A stretch of DNA of 64,000 bases, from contig NZ_KB900609.1 of the NCBI RefSeq assembly GCF_000379105.1, forward strand, positions 1,227,347 through 1,291,346, in the 5' to 3' direction. Below, in pieces: positions 56,106 to 64,000 of the stretch. This DNA is from Methylobacterium sp. WSM2598. GTDB taxonomy: Bacteria > Pseudomonadota > Alphaproteobacteria > Rhizobiales > Beijerinckiaceae. Positions within the stretch are counted from its first letter, which is position 1, and every line of letters starts with the position of its first letter. Under the pieces are notes generated by a model that made no database searches, was not told the DNA's origin, and worked only from the letters and a program-made list of their open reading frames with translations. A program made the position numbers and the translations under genes.

Positions 56106-56596
56106 GGGGCGGGGCTCCAGGCGAGGTCGAGGGTGAGGTCGGTCTGCGCGACGGGCCGGAAGCCGAGGCGCGCGTAGAGGCGGCGCGCGCCCGCATTGCC
56201 CTGCGCCACCGTGAGGTGGACCGGCAGGCCGAGCCGGGCCGCCTCGGCCATCACCTCGCCGAGGAGGCGGGTGCCGAGGCCGCGCCCCTGCCAGGGGGGC
56301 AGCAGCGCCACGTCCACGACGGTCAGCGCCGCCCCGCGGGCGGTGACGAGCCGCCCGACCGGGACGCCGCCCGCCTCGACGATCTCGTGGCACGCCTGCG
56401 GGTAGAGCGCCCGGTAGGTCGCCGCCTGCCCGGCGAAGCCCTGGTCGAGCAGCAGGGCGCGCAGGGGCGCGGGCAGCCCTTCCAGGGGCGTGCCCTGCGC
56501 CGCCGCGAACAGCGCCCGCAGGAAGGGCGCGTCCTCGGGCCGCTCGGGACGGCGGACGGGGACGTCCGCCGGGCCCGCCTCGTGCGCCGCCGCCAC
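56102..56596 (-). CDS. GNAT-family N-acetyltransferase
   Basis: A 164-residue acetyltransferase. The acetyl-CoA motif is VDVALLPPWQGRGLGTRLLG, with VAQGNAGARRLYARLGFRPV towards the end. GTG start at 56596, 5 bases after the upstream collar-protein stop. GNAT genes occur beside collar-domain protein genes in other bacteria as I recall, so it may acetylate one of the surface proteins or a glycan. Confidence 0.87.
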   Translation of the reverse strand: MAAAHEAGPADVPVRRPERPEDAPFLRALFAAAQGTPLEGLPAPLRALLLDQGFAGQAATYRALYPQACHEIVEAGGVPVGRLVTARGAALTVVDVALLPPWQGRGLGTRLLGEVMAEAARLGLPVHLTVAQGNAGARRLYARLGFRPVAQTDLTLDLAWSPAP

Positions 56597-56600
56597 GCCG

Positions 56601-57137
56601 TCAGTTCCGGGCCGGGAAGAGGCCCTGGAGGGCGATGAGATAGTTCAGGACCAGCGTCGGCTGCCGGTTCTCGTGGGGCTGAGAGCCGCCGGTGCTCTGG
56701 ATCGTCCCGGGGTTCAGCACCACCGACTGGGCCGGCGCCGGGTTGTGGGTCTTCAGGGGCCTGTTGTTGGCATCGCTCGTGTTCGCCAGGAAGGCCCCGG
56801 CCGCGGCGACCTGCGTCCCCTGGGCGTCGCTGACGGTCACCAGGTGGCTGTGCGCCGGGATCTGTGCCTGCGTCAGGGTCACGGCCTCGTCGCCGAGTTT
56901 GTCGCCGAGCACGTAATTCGAGAGGCCGGGCGCTTGGCCGGCGCTGACCGGGACGCGCCCGCGCAGATCGGGCAGCGCGAAGGTCACCCTGCCGTCGCCG
57001 CCGTAGGTGGTGCCGATAATCGCGAACAGCGCCTGATATTGCGCGATCGGCAGGAGCTGACCATGGCAGAACGCCCACCCCCGGGCCGCATAATTCCCTG
57101 CGAAGAGCATGATCTGACCAACGAAAGGCTCGGTCAT
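56601..57137 (-). CDS. Tail-collar-domain (microcystin-dependent protein-like) protein, copy 2
   Basis: 178 residues. The N-terminal collar domain is MTEPFVGQIMLFAGNYAARG, CHGQLLPIAQYQALFAIIGT, YGGDGRVTFALPDLRGRVPV; a variable centre follows, and the protein ends NRQPTLVLNYLIALQGLFPARN. This is the PF07484-type fold found in phage collar fibres and in bacterial MdpB-like proteins. No other phage genes surround it. It heads the GNAT-hydroxylase-sulfotransferase genes and resembles the protein at 57650, suggesting duplication. Confidence 0.93.
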   Translation of the reverse strand: MTEPFVGQIMLFAGNYAARGWAFCHGQLLPIAQYQALFAIIGTTYGGDGRVTFALPDLRGRVPVSAGQAPGLSNYVLGDKLGDEAVTLTQAQIPAHSHLVTVSDAQGTQVAAAGAFLANTSDANNRPLKTHNPAPAQSVVLNPGTIQSTGGSQPHENRQPTLVLNYLIALQGLFPARN

Positions 57138-57649
57138 GACTGAAAATTCCTGAAGATCGACGGCGAATTCGGAGATGAGACCGAAGATCGTGCGCCGCAG
57201 CAGAATCGGTTTCGGCGCACCGCGTGCTCGTATCCGGTCACCGGAGACGAGTCCATGGATTTTGCGAGGGCGCGACGCAGTGAAAAAATCTCACGAGAAT
57301 CGATTGCGGCTCGTCCATTCTCGGGCGCGCGAGATACTCTTGCCGAGCATGTTCAGATATTCACGAGATGTCGTCGGGCCGGCGGGAATCTGTGATCTCG
57401 GCGACATGTCGCTGCAGGTTGCACGCCGCTGCGGCCAGCGGGCCTCGTTCCGCGGTCGGGTTCGCCCTCGGCCACGTGACCGCCGCCTGCGCGGCGCCGG
57501 GCGCGTCGACCGGACGCGCCTCGAACCCGACGTCGGTCCTGCCGAAAGCCGCCGGGCGCGGGGGTCGGGGCCGCGCCAAGGCGCGCCACCCCAGCGGGAA
57601 CGGCGCGTGCTTCCCGGGCCCGGCGGCCACGGCCCTCCGCCGGGCCCCG
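57138..57649. other. 512-base gap between the two collar genes
   Basis: No open frame here looks like a real protein. There is a short AT-richer patch around 57280-57360 that may hold the promoter of the downstream collar gene. No repeat or RNA gene recognised. Confidence 0.4.
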
Positions 57650-58198
57650 TCAATTCCGGGCCGGGTAGATGCCTTCGACAGCGATGATGAAGTTGAGCGC
57701 GAGGTAGGGCTGAATGTTGGGATGGGCCTGCGAGCCGCCGGCATTCTGGACCGTGTCGTCCGCCAGGGACACCGGTTTCGCCGCCGTGCCGGAGGTGTGA
57801 TTGAGAACCGGCGTGGGCCTTCCTCCGATCGTCACCGTCGCCTGTGCCAGGTGAGCCTTGTCGGGCGAGCTGACGTTGCCGTCGGTCGCGTCCCCAGTGA
57901 TCTTGTGCGAATGCGCGGGGATCTGCTGGACGCCGAGCGTCACAGTCTCGGTCCCCGCATGCTGGCCGAGCACGTAACTCGACAGGCCGGCCCCTTGGCC
58001 GGGATGCAGCGGCACGCGACCGCGCAGATCAGGCAAGGCGAAGGTCGTCTTTCCATCGCCGCCGTAGGTGTTGCCGAGAATCGCGAACAGCGCTGGGTGC
58101 TGCGCAATCTGCATGATCTGGCCATTGCAGAACGCCCAATTTCTGGGAGCAAAATTCCCGGCAAACAGCGTGATTTGACCAACATATGGCGCCGTCAT
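57650..58198 (-). CDS. Tail-collar-domain (microcystin-dependent protein-like) protein, copy 1
   Basis: 182 residues, closely parallel to the protein at 56601: PYVGQITLFAGNFAPRNWAF, CNGQIMQIAQHPALFAILGN, YGGDGKTTFALPDLRGRVPL, then QIPAHSHKITGD and an ending NIQPYLALNFIIAVEGIYPARN. The centre differs, as expected of a variable binding face. The ATG at 58198 is chosen for the very strong AAAGGAGG site 5 bases upstream (a GTG at 58204 overlaps it). It is divergent from the collagen-like gene. Confidence 0.93.
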   Translation of the reverse strand: MTAPYVGQITLFAGNFAPRNWAFCNGQIMQIAQHPALFAILGNTYGGDGKTTFALPDLRGRVPLHPGQGAGLSSYVLGQHAGTETVTLGVQQIPAHSHKITGDATDGNVSSPDKAHLAQATVTIGGRPTPVLNHTSGTAAKPVSLADDTVQNAGGSQAHPNIQPYLALNFIIAVEGIYPARN

Positions 58199-58660
58199 AC
58201 CCACCTCCTTTTAAAGATACACGGAAATTAAGAGAAACCACGGGACACCATGCACAGCAACAGGACCGCTCCTGTGCACCGCGTCCTCCTAGCTGATTAT
58301 ATCATTCAAGTCCACATGCAGTTTATAAAACTGTCACCTCTCTCATGATCGCGCTGAAATCGCCATCATGGTAGCCGACGAAGCCAAAGTTACTATATAC
58401 CAGCATATGTATAAACTCACACTATGTATTCGTATTAAAGGAATTATGCCTTTTCGGCAACACGTCTCACTGATCTGGCGAACATCCGCTCCCATCCCGC
58501 TCACAGGACTTGACCACCAATCTCTCCGAACGGAAGAGATCAAGGTCATTCGGCGGGGCCGGCTGGCGAAATCGCGTCCTCCGCGTGACGGTCCCCTTCG
58601 CCACCTTTGCTGTCGGCAACGCCGCACAAGCGGCGGCGGAACATTTGGGGATCGGGTTCG
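58199..58660. other. AT-rich divergent intergenic region of the collagen/collar locus
   Basis: About 460 bases with much lower GC than the rest of the window (clearest at 58280-58460), extending into the first 450 bases of the collagen-like gene. It should hold both promoters. No repeat, RNA or sigma-54 site recognised. The composition hints at acquisition from elsewhere. Confidence 0.5.
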
Positions 58661-61039
58661 ATGGCCTACGGAACGATCACGGTAACGGCAAATTTCGTAC
58701 AGCCCCTAACAAATGCAGTTTCGAATTCAGGCATCGTACTTCTTTATGACACGACCGGCACATCGACCCTGTCTGCATCTAATTTTATTGGATCTTCAGG
58801 ATATTACTTTACACCCTCAGGCATCACCACAGGAACTTCCGCATATTTCTCGCTGACAACCACGGCGACCGTCGGAAGCGGCCGCAGCTTCACCGCCATC
58901 ATCGAAAATCCAACCTACTTTAATTCACCAGCACCGACGAGCCTCACCAGTTCAGCAGTCTACAATTCGAATGGCCAGGATACCGGCGCGTCCGCAACAC
59001 TTAGTGCTGGCGGCGTCGACAAGGCAAACGGTTTGGGTGGAGCGAACTATGACGTGAATTACGCGAAGCTCGTCTTCTCGAATGTCACCGTCACGGCCGG
59101 AGGGGGCGCACCCGGGCCGACAGGTGCCAGCGGCGCAACGGGCGCAACGGGCGCCACTGGCGCAACGGGGAGCGGAGCCACAGGCGCGACAGGGGCCACC
59201 GGCGCCACGGGCACGGGCGCGACCGGGCCGACCGGGGCCGCGGGCTCCACCGGCGCGACGGGCACGGCCGGTGCGACGGGCGCCACGGGAGCGGGCGCCA
59301 CAGGCGCGACCGGTGCGACGGGAGACACGGGCCCCACGGGCGCGGGGGCGACCGGAGCCACAGGCGCGACGGGCGCGGGGGCGACCGGCGCCACGGGATC
59401 GGATGGCGCGACGGGCGCCGCGGGCGCGACCGGTGCGACGGGATCCGCCGGTGCGACGGGGGCGACGGGCACGGCGGGGACCACGGGCGCGACCGGCGCC
59501 GCGGGCGCGGATGGCGCCGGGGGCGCGACCGGCAGCACCGGCGCCGCGGGCGCGACGGGTGCCACCGGCGCGGACGGCGCGAGGGGCGCCACGGGCAGGG
59601 ACGGCGCCGCGGGGGCGACCGGCGGCACAGGGGCCGCAGGCGCAACCGGCGGCATGGGAGCGGCCGGCAGCACCGGCGCCGCGGGCGCAACGGGTGCCAC
59701 CGGCGCAGATGGCGCGAGGGGCGCCACGGGCAGGGACGGCGCTGCCGGGGCGACCGGCGGCACGGGGGCTGCGGGTGCGACCGGCGCCACGGGCGCGGAC
59801 GGCGCGAGGGGTGCCACGGGCAGGGACGGCGCCACCGGGGCGACCCGCAGCATGGGGGCTGCGGGTGCGACCGGCGCGACCGGAATCGGCGCGACGGGGT
59901 CGGCTGGCAGCACCGGCGCCGCGGGCGCAGATGGCGCGAGGGGCGCCACGGGCAGGGACGGCGCTGCCGGGGCGACCGGCAGCACGGGGGCCGCAGGCGC
60001 AACCGGCGCCACGGGCGCGGACGGCGCGAGGGGTGCCACGGGCAGGGACGGCGCCACCGGGGCGACCGGCAGCACCGGGGCTGCGGGTGCGACCGGCGCG
60101 ACCGGAATCGGTGCGACGGGGTCGGCCGGCAGCACCGGCGCCGCGGGCGCGACGGGTGCCACCGGCGCGGACGGCGCGAGGGGTGCCACGGGCAGGGACG
60201 GCGCTGCCGGGGCGACCGGCAGCACGGGCGCCGCGGGCGCGACCGATCCCGCTGGGGCCACGGGCGCCGGCGGCACGACCGGCGCGACGGGGGCGGCCGG
60301 GGCGACGGGCACCGCCGGAGCCACCGGCGCGACCGGGAGCACCGGACCGGCCGGCGCCACAGGGGCCACCGGACCGGCCGGGGCCACCGGCGCCACCGGC
60401 CCCGAATGCTTCACCCGCGGCACCCGCCTGCTCACGCCCACGGGCGCGCGCCGCGTCGAGGATCTCGCGGTCGGCGACCGCCTCCTCACCGCCGCCGGCG
60501 AGGCCCGGCCGGTGGTCTGGATCGGGCGCCGCCGCCTGCGCCCCGACGCCCATCCCCGCCCCGACCGCGTCCGCCCGGTGCGGATCCGGGCCGGGGCCCT
60601 GGCGCCGGGCCTGCCGGAGCGCGACCTCCTGCTCTCGCCCGGCCACGGGGTGCTGTTCGCCGGCCACCTGATCCCGGCCGGCCTGCTGGTCGACGGGCGC
60701 GGCGTGGCGGTGGAGGCCGTGGCCGAGGTGGAGTACCTGCACGTGGAACTCGACCTGCACGACGTGGTCCTGGCCGAGGGCGTGCCCTGCGAGAGCTACC
60801 TCGATGCCGGGCAGCGGGCGGATTTCGAGGAGGCGGGCGGGGTGACGCGCCTGCACCCGGTCTTCCTGCCGCTGACCTACGAGGCGGCCTGCGCGCCGCT
60901 GGCGGTGGCCGGCCCGGTGCTGGCGGCGGCGCGGGCGCAGATCGCGGCCCGGGCGGAGGCCCAAGCCGAGGCCGCAGCCCAAGCCGAGGCCGCGGCGCGG
61001 GAGGGCGAGGCCGCGCCGCGCCGGCGGCCGGCCGGGTGA
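58661..61039 (+). CDS. Collagen-like Gly-X-Thr repeat protein with C-terminal Hint domain
   Basis: 792 residues. Residues 1-150 form a Thr/Ser-rich beta domain ([20 protein letters not shown]...) without a signal peptide. Residues 152-581 are collagen-like, mostly G-A-T, with G-P-T, G-S-T, G-A-D, G-A-R and G-R-D triplets, no lysine, several two-residue register breaks (such as GSG, GIG) and two Gly losses (RSM, DPA). The block [13 protein letters not shown] recurs six times. From C583 ([20 protein letters not shown]) runs a Hedgehog/intein-like Hint_2 domain with [20 protein letters not shown] and [18 protein letters not shown], then an Ala/Glu coiled tail. Probably exported by a type I-like route and displayed on the surface. 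Confidence 0.9.
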   Translation: MAYGTITVTANFVQPLTNAVSNSGIVLLYDTTGTSTLSASNFIGSSGYYFTPSGITTGTSAYFSLTTTATVGSGRSFTAIIENPTYFNSPAPTSLTSSAVYNSNGQDTGASATLSAGGVDKANGLGGANYDVNYAKLVFSNVTVTAGGGAPGPTGASGATGATGATGATGSGATGATGATGATGTGATGPTGAAGSTGATGTAGATGATGAGATGATGATGDTGPTGAGATGATGATGAGATGATGSDGATGAAGATGATGSAGATGATGTAGTTGATGAAGADGAGGATGSTGAAGATGATGADGARGATGRDGAAGATGGTGAAGATGGMGAAGSTGAAGATGATGADGARGATGRDGAAGATGGTGAAGATGATGADGARGATGRDGATGATRSMGAAGATGATGIGATGSAGSTGAAGADGARGATGRDGAAGATGSTGAAGATGATGADGARGATGRDGATGATGSTGAAGATGATGIGATGSAGSTGAAGATGATGADGARGATGRDGAAGATGSTGAAGATDPAGATGAGGTTGATGAAGATGTAGATGATGSTGPAGATGATGPAGATGATGPECFTRGTRLLTPTGARRVEDLAVGDRLLTAAGEARPVVWIGRRRLRPDAHPRPDRVRPVRIRAGALAPGLPERDLLLSPGHGVLFAGHLIPAGLLVDGRGVAVEAVAEVEYLHVELDLHDVVLAEGVPCESYLDAGQRADFEEAGGVTRLHPVFLPLTYEAACAPLAVAGPVLAAARAQIAARAEAQAEAAAQAEAAAREGEAAPRRRPAG

Positions 61040-61070
61040 GGTCCCGGCGAGGGCTGAGCCCTCGCCCCCC

Positions 61071-62264
61071 TCACTCCGCCGCGAGCGCCGCCGGGCCGGC
61101 GTTGCCGGCGAGCACCTGCAGGGCGGCCTCGACGCCGCCCGGGCGGTGCGGGATGCCGCGGATCCGCAGGCCCAGTTCGACGCCGGCCAGCGTCCCGGTG
61201 ACCATCAGGTCGTGGAAATCGCCCAGGTGGCCGATGCGGAAGACCCGGTCGGCCAGCGGCCCGAGGCCGTTGCCGAGCGACATGTTGCAGCGCTCCAGGA
61301 TCTCGGCCCGCAGCGCATCCGCCGAGTGGCCCTCGGGCAGGCGCACCGCGGTCAGCGCCGAGGAATAGTCCTCCGGATTGCGGCACTGGATCTCGAAGCC
61401 CCAATGGGCCACGCAGGCCCGGGTCGCCGCCGCGGCGCGGTCGTGGCGGGCGAAGACCGCCGGCAGGCCCTCGGCCCGCAGCATCTCCAGGGCCACCGCC
61501 AGCCCCTGCAGCAGGTTCGTGGAAGGCGTGTAGGGGAAGGTGCCGGTGGCGTTCGCGGCCAGCATCTCCTCCCAGTTCCAGTAGGACTTCGGCAGCCGCG
61601 CCGACCGCGACGCGGCCAGCGCCTTGTCCGAGACCGCGTTGAAGGACAGGCCGGGCGGCAGCATCAGCCCCTTCTGCGAGCCCGCGATGGTGACGTCGAC
61701 GCCCCACGCGTCGTGCCGGTAATCGATCGAGCCGAGCGACGAGATCGCGTCGACGAGGAGCAGGGCCGGGTGGCGCGCCTGGTCGAGCGCCCGGCGCACC
61801 GCCGCCACGTTCGAGGTCACCCCCGTCGAGGTCTCGTTGTGGACGATGCAGACCGCCTTGATGGCGTGGCCCGCATCCTCGGCGAGGCGCGCCTCGATGG
61901 CGGCCGCGTCGACGCCCGAGCGCCAATCCCCCTTCAGGAATTCCGCCTCGATCCCGAGGCGCTTGGCGAGGCGGCTCCAGAGGGTCGCGAACCAGCCGGT
62001 CTCGAACATCAGCACCCGGTCCCCGGGCGACAGCGTGTTGGCGAGCGCCGCCTCCCAGGCGCCGGTGCCGGAGGCCGGGTAGATCACCACCGGGTTGGTC
62101 GTGCCGAAGACCGGCCGGATCTCCGCCAGCACCGTGCGGCCGAGCCGGGCGAAGTCCGGCCCGCGATGGTCGATGGTCGGCCTGGCGATCGCGGCGAGGA
62201 CCGGCAGCGGCGTGTTGGTCGGTCCCGGAATCTGCAGGAAGTGGCGGCCCGGCGCGTGCGTCAT
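61071..62264 (-). CDS. sgaA: Serine-glyoxylate aminotransferase
   Basis: A 397-residue class V aminotransferase. HFLQIPGPTNTPLPVLAAI opens the protein, and the PLP lysine is in VTIAGSQKGLMLPPGLSFN. It converts serine and glyoxylate to hydroxypyruvate and glycine, a key step of the serine cycle in methylotrophs; alanine- or purine-catabolic relatives are possible. GGGAGG lies 6 bases before the ATG. It is divergent from the FAD-linked oxidase gene, sharing a 111-base control region. Confidence 0.9.
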   Translation of the reverse strand: MTHAPGRHFLQIPGPTNTPLPVLAAIARPTIDHRGPDFARLGRTVLAEIRPVFGTTNPVVIYPASGTGAWEAALANTLSPGDRVLMFETGWFATLWSRLAKRLGIEAEFLKGDWRSGVDAAAIEARLAEDAGHAIKAVCIVHNETSTGVTSNVAAVRRALDQARHPALLLVDAISSLGSIDYRHDAWGVDVTIAGSQKGLMLPPGLSFNAVSDKALAASRSARLPKSYWNWEEMLAANATGTFPYTPSTNLLQGLAVALEMLRAEGLPAVFARHDRAAAATRACVAHWGFEIQCRNPEDYSSALTAVRLPEGHSADALRAEILERCNMSLGNGLGPLADRVFRIGHLGDFHDLMVTGTLAGVELGLRIRGIPHRPGGVEAALQVLAGNAGPAALAAE

Positions 62265-62309
62265 GAGGGTCCTCCCGGCTGTCGGCCTGCGGTTTTGGCG
62301 TGATCTGAA

Positions 62310-62325
62310 TTTTGTATTATGTATG
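62310..62325. promoter_or_regulatory. A/T island TTTTGTATTATGTATG in a divergent promoter gap
   Basis: Lies between sgaA and the FAD-linked oxidase gene. The TTGTAT core resembles the candidate operator at 24465-24480 read on the other strand. It may be a GntR-type operator or simply a promoter -10 region. Confidence 0.3.
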
Positions 62326-62375
62326 CGGCAGAGGCAAGAGCCGGCGGCCGGCCCGCGGCGGCAGGGGAGGGGGCG

Positions 62376-64000
62376 ATGCACGGGTCTCTGGGCAATCCGG
62401 GGGCGGCGGGTCGGGAGGCGGGGTCCTCGGCGCCCCTGGAGCGGCGCCTGCGCGAGGCCGTCTCGGGCGAGGTGCTGTTCGGCGCCTTCGACCGCGGGCG
62501 CTACGCCACCGACGCCTCGATCTACCAGATCATGCCGCGCGGCGTGGTGCTGCCGCGGACCCGCGCCGACATCGCCGCCGTGCTCGCGGTCGCGGCCGAG
62601 CACGAGGTCGCGGTCGTCATGCGGGGCGGGGGCACCTCGCAGAACGGGCAGCCGATCGGCGCGGGGCTCGTCGTCGATTGCTCGCGCCACCTCGACGGGG
62701 TGCTGGCCTACGATCCGGCCGCCGGCACCGTCACGGTCGAGCCCGGGACGGTGCTGGAGCGCCTCAACGCGCGGCTGAAGGCGGATGGCTGGTTCTTCCC
62801 CGTCGAGCCCTCGACGGCGAGCCGCTGCACCATCGGCGGCATGGTGGGCAACAATTCCTGCGGCGCCCGCTCGCTGCGCTACGGCAAGATGGTCGACAAC
62901 GTGCTCGGCCTCGACGGCCTGCGCGCGGACGGCACCGCCTTCTCGCTCTCCGCCGAGGGCGCGCCCGGGGCGGAGGACCTCGCCGCGCGGATGCGGCGCC
63001 TCGCCGAGGCCGAGCGGGACGAGATCGAGGCCCGGTTCCCGAAGGTGCAGCGGCGGGTCGGCGGCTACAATCTCGACGCGCTGCTGGCCGAGCGCCCGAA
63101 CCTCGCCCACCTCCTCGTCGGCTCGGAGGGCACGCTCGCGGCGACGACCGCCGTCACCCTGCGGCTCGCCCGCCTGCCCGCCCACCGGGTGATGGGGGTG
63201 TGCCACTTCCCGTCGTTCCGGGCCGCCATGGAGACGGTGCCGGCCCTGGTCGCCCTCGATCCGGTGGCGGTGGAGCTCGTCGACAACAACGTGCTGGTGC
63301 TCGGCGCCGACATCCCGCTCTTCCGCGCGACGCTCGCCGACATCACGCGGGGGCGGCCCGACTGCCTGCTCCTCGTCGAGTTCGCCGGCGAATCCGAGGC
63401 CGCGCTCGCGCGCGACCTCGCCCGCCTCGACGCCTGCATGGCCGATCACGGCTTCGCCGGGGCGGTCGTGCCGGTGGTGGAGCCCGCCCGCCAGCGCACC
63501 GTCTGGGGCATGCGCGAGGCCTGCCTCAACATCATGATGTCGATGCGCGGCGACGCGAAGCCCGTCTCCTTCATCGAGGATTGCGCGGTGCCCCTGGAGC
63601 ACCTCGCCGACTACACCGACGCGGTGACGGCCCTCTTCGCCCGCCACGGCACGAGGGGCACGTGGTACGCCCACGCCTCGGTCGGCTGCCTGCACGTGCG
63701 GCCGATCCTCAACCTCAAGCAGGAGGCCGGGATCGCCGCGATGCGGGCCATCGCGGAGGAGACCGCCGACCTGGTGCGCCGCTTCAAGGGCTCGTATTCG
63801 GGCGAGCACGGCGACGGGATCTCGCGCTCCGAGTTCATCGCGCCCCTGTTCGGGCCGCGGCTGACCCGCGCCTTCGAGGCGGTCAAGGACGCCTTCGACC
63901 CGGAGAACCGCCTCAATCCCGGCAAGATCGTCCGGCCCCTGCGGATGGACGACCGCGGCCTGATGCGCTTCCCCGCGGGCTACCGGGTCGCGGCGCCGGC
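62376..64000 (+). CDS. FAD-linked oxidase (GlcD/YdiJ-like), cut by window edge
   Basis: The first 541 codons are present. FAD-binding PCMH segments are PRTRADIAAVLAVAAEHEVA, VVMRGGGTSQNGQPIG and CTIGGMVGNNSCGARSLRYG; the C-terminal cap ends AFDPENRLNPGKIVRP. The frame continues beyond that point, so it may be the long YdiJ type with a C-terminal iron-sulfur half. Such enzymes oxidise 2-hydroxy acids such as glycolate or lactate, fitting the neighbouring glyoxylate aminotransferase. GGGGAGG precedes the ATG. Confidence 0.9.
   Translation, partial: MHGSLGNPGAAGREAGSSAPLERRLREAVSGEVLFGAFDRGRYATDASIYQIMPRGVVLPRTRADIAAVLAVAAEHEVAVVMRGGGTSQNGQPIGAGLVVDCSRHLDGVLAYDPAAGTVTVEPGTVLERLNARLKADGWFFPVEPSTASRCTIGGMVGNNSCGARSLRYGKMVDNVLGLDGLRADGTAFSLSAEGAPGAEDLAARMRRLAEAERDEIEARFPKVQRRVGGYNLDALLAERPNLAHLLVGSEGTLAATTAVTLRLARLPAHRVMGVCHFPSFRAAMETVPALVALDPVAVELVDNNVLVLGADIPLFRATLADITRGRPDCLLLVEFAGESEAALARDLARLDACMADHGFAGAVVPVVEPARQRTVWGMREACLNIMMSMRGDAKPVSFIEDCAVPLEHLADYTDAVTALFARHGTRGTWYAHASVGCLHVRPILNLKQEAGIAAMRAIAEETADLVRRFKGSYSGEHGDGISRSEFIAPLFGPRLTRAFEAVKDAFDPENRLNPGKIVRPLRMDDRGLMRFPAGYRVAAP

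Noticed and set aside
57175..57687. Small genes in the gap between the two collar genes
   Set aside because: All frames there are Arg/Pro/Gly-rich without a ribosome site or recognisable pattern.
56601..58198. Prophage, because of two tail-collar domain proteins
   Set aside because: No capsid, tail tube, terminase or integrase genes are near; collar domains also occur in bacterial MdpB-like proteins.
59114..60406. CRISPR-like or non-coding tandem array
   Set aside because: The periodicity is a three-codon collagen repeat in a single open frame, and there are no unique spacers of constant length.

Overview
The window is very GC-rich, with strong third-position GC, compact operons and GTG starts. 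It carries a complete alphaproteobacterial nif core. From gene content and order (nifHDKENX, NifX-associated protein, DUF683, fdxB, nifQ; serine-glyoxylate aminotransferase at the far end) I infer a nitrogen-fixing Methylobacterium-like member of the Rhizobiales. The genus is an inference, not a database result.

Region 1 (1-15300, nitrogen fixation). On the minus strand nifH-D-K-E-N-X, DUF269, DUF683, fdxB and the start of nifQ run from a sigma-54 promoter (9173-9187) with a NifA-type upstream site (9266-9281). Next come modD and a YqeB-like gene (minus), then a shared regulatory block with two NifA-type sites between two opposed sigma-54 promoters. To its right are a peroxiredoxin gene broken by a 13-bp tandem duplication, an AhpD-like gene and nifA, whose protein has the oxygen-sensitive C-X11-C-X19-C-X4-C pattern.

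Region 2 (15500-31800, central metabolism and transport). gcvTHP lies behind a tandem glycine riboswitch. It is followed by a PfkB-like probable pseudokinase, edd, a GntR regulator divergent from a branched-chain-type ABC transporter with a DapA-family gene, and a cytochrome P450.

Region 3 (31800-44900, mixed accessory genes). It holds a TRIC/UPF0126 protein, a LysR regulator divergent from two SDR proteins that lack catalytic residues, a methionine aminopeptidase, a BcsA-like glycosyltransferase with an HlyD partner, an rcnRA nickel/cobalt efflux pair, a chromate operon that has lost most of chrA, and an aldo/keto reductase.

Region 4 (45000-51500). A near-consensus sigma-54 promoter precedes an ABC uptake system (permease gene carrying an in-frame amber stop), a nitrilase-family enzyme and an amidohydrolase. 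This looks like a scavenging route for an organic nitrogen compound.

Region 5 (51500-61040) is the most unusual part. A collagen-like protein ending in a Hint domain is divergent from genes for two tail-collar proteins, a GNAT acetyltransferase, an Asp/Asn beta-hydroxylase-family protein, a sulfotransferase with a Nif11-like N-terminus, a methyltransferase and a two-domain glycosyltransferase. The C-terminal half of that glycosyltransferase resembles animal procollagen galactosyltransferases. I propose a bacterial system that makes and modifies a collagen-like surface protein.

Region 6 (61070-64000) has serine-glyoxylate aminotransferase divergent from an FAD-linked oxidase cut by the window edge. 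A family of palindromic intergenic repeats recurs at five places, once inside the nif operon.
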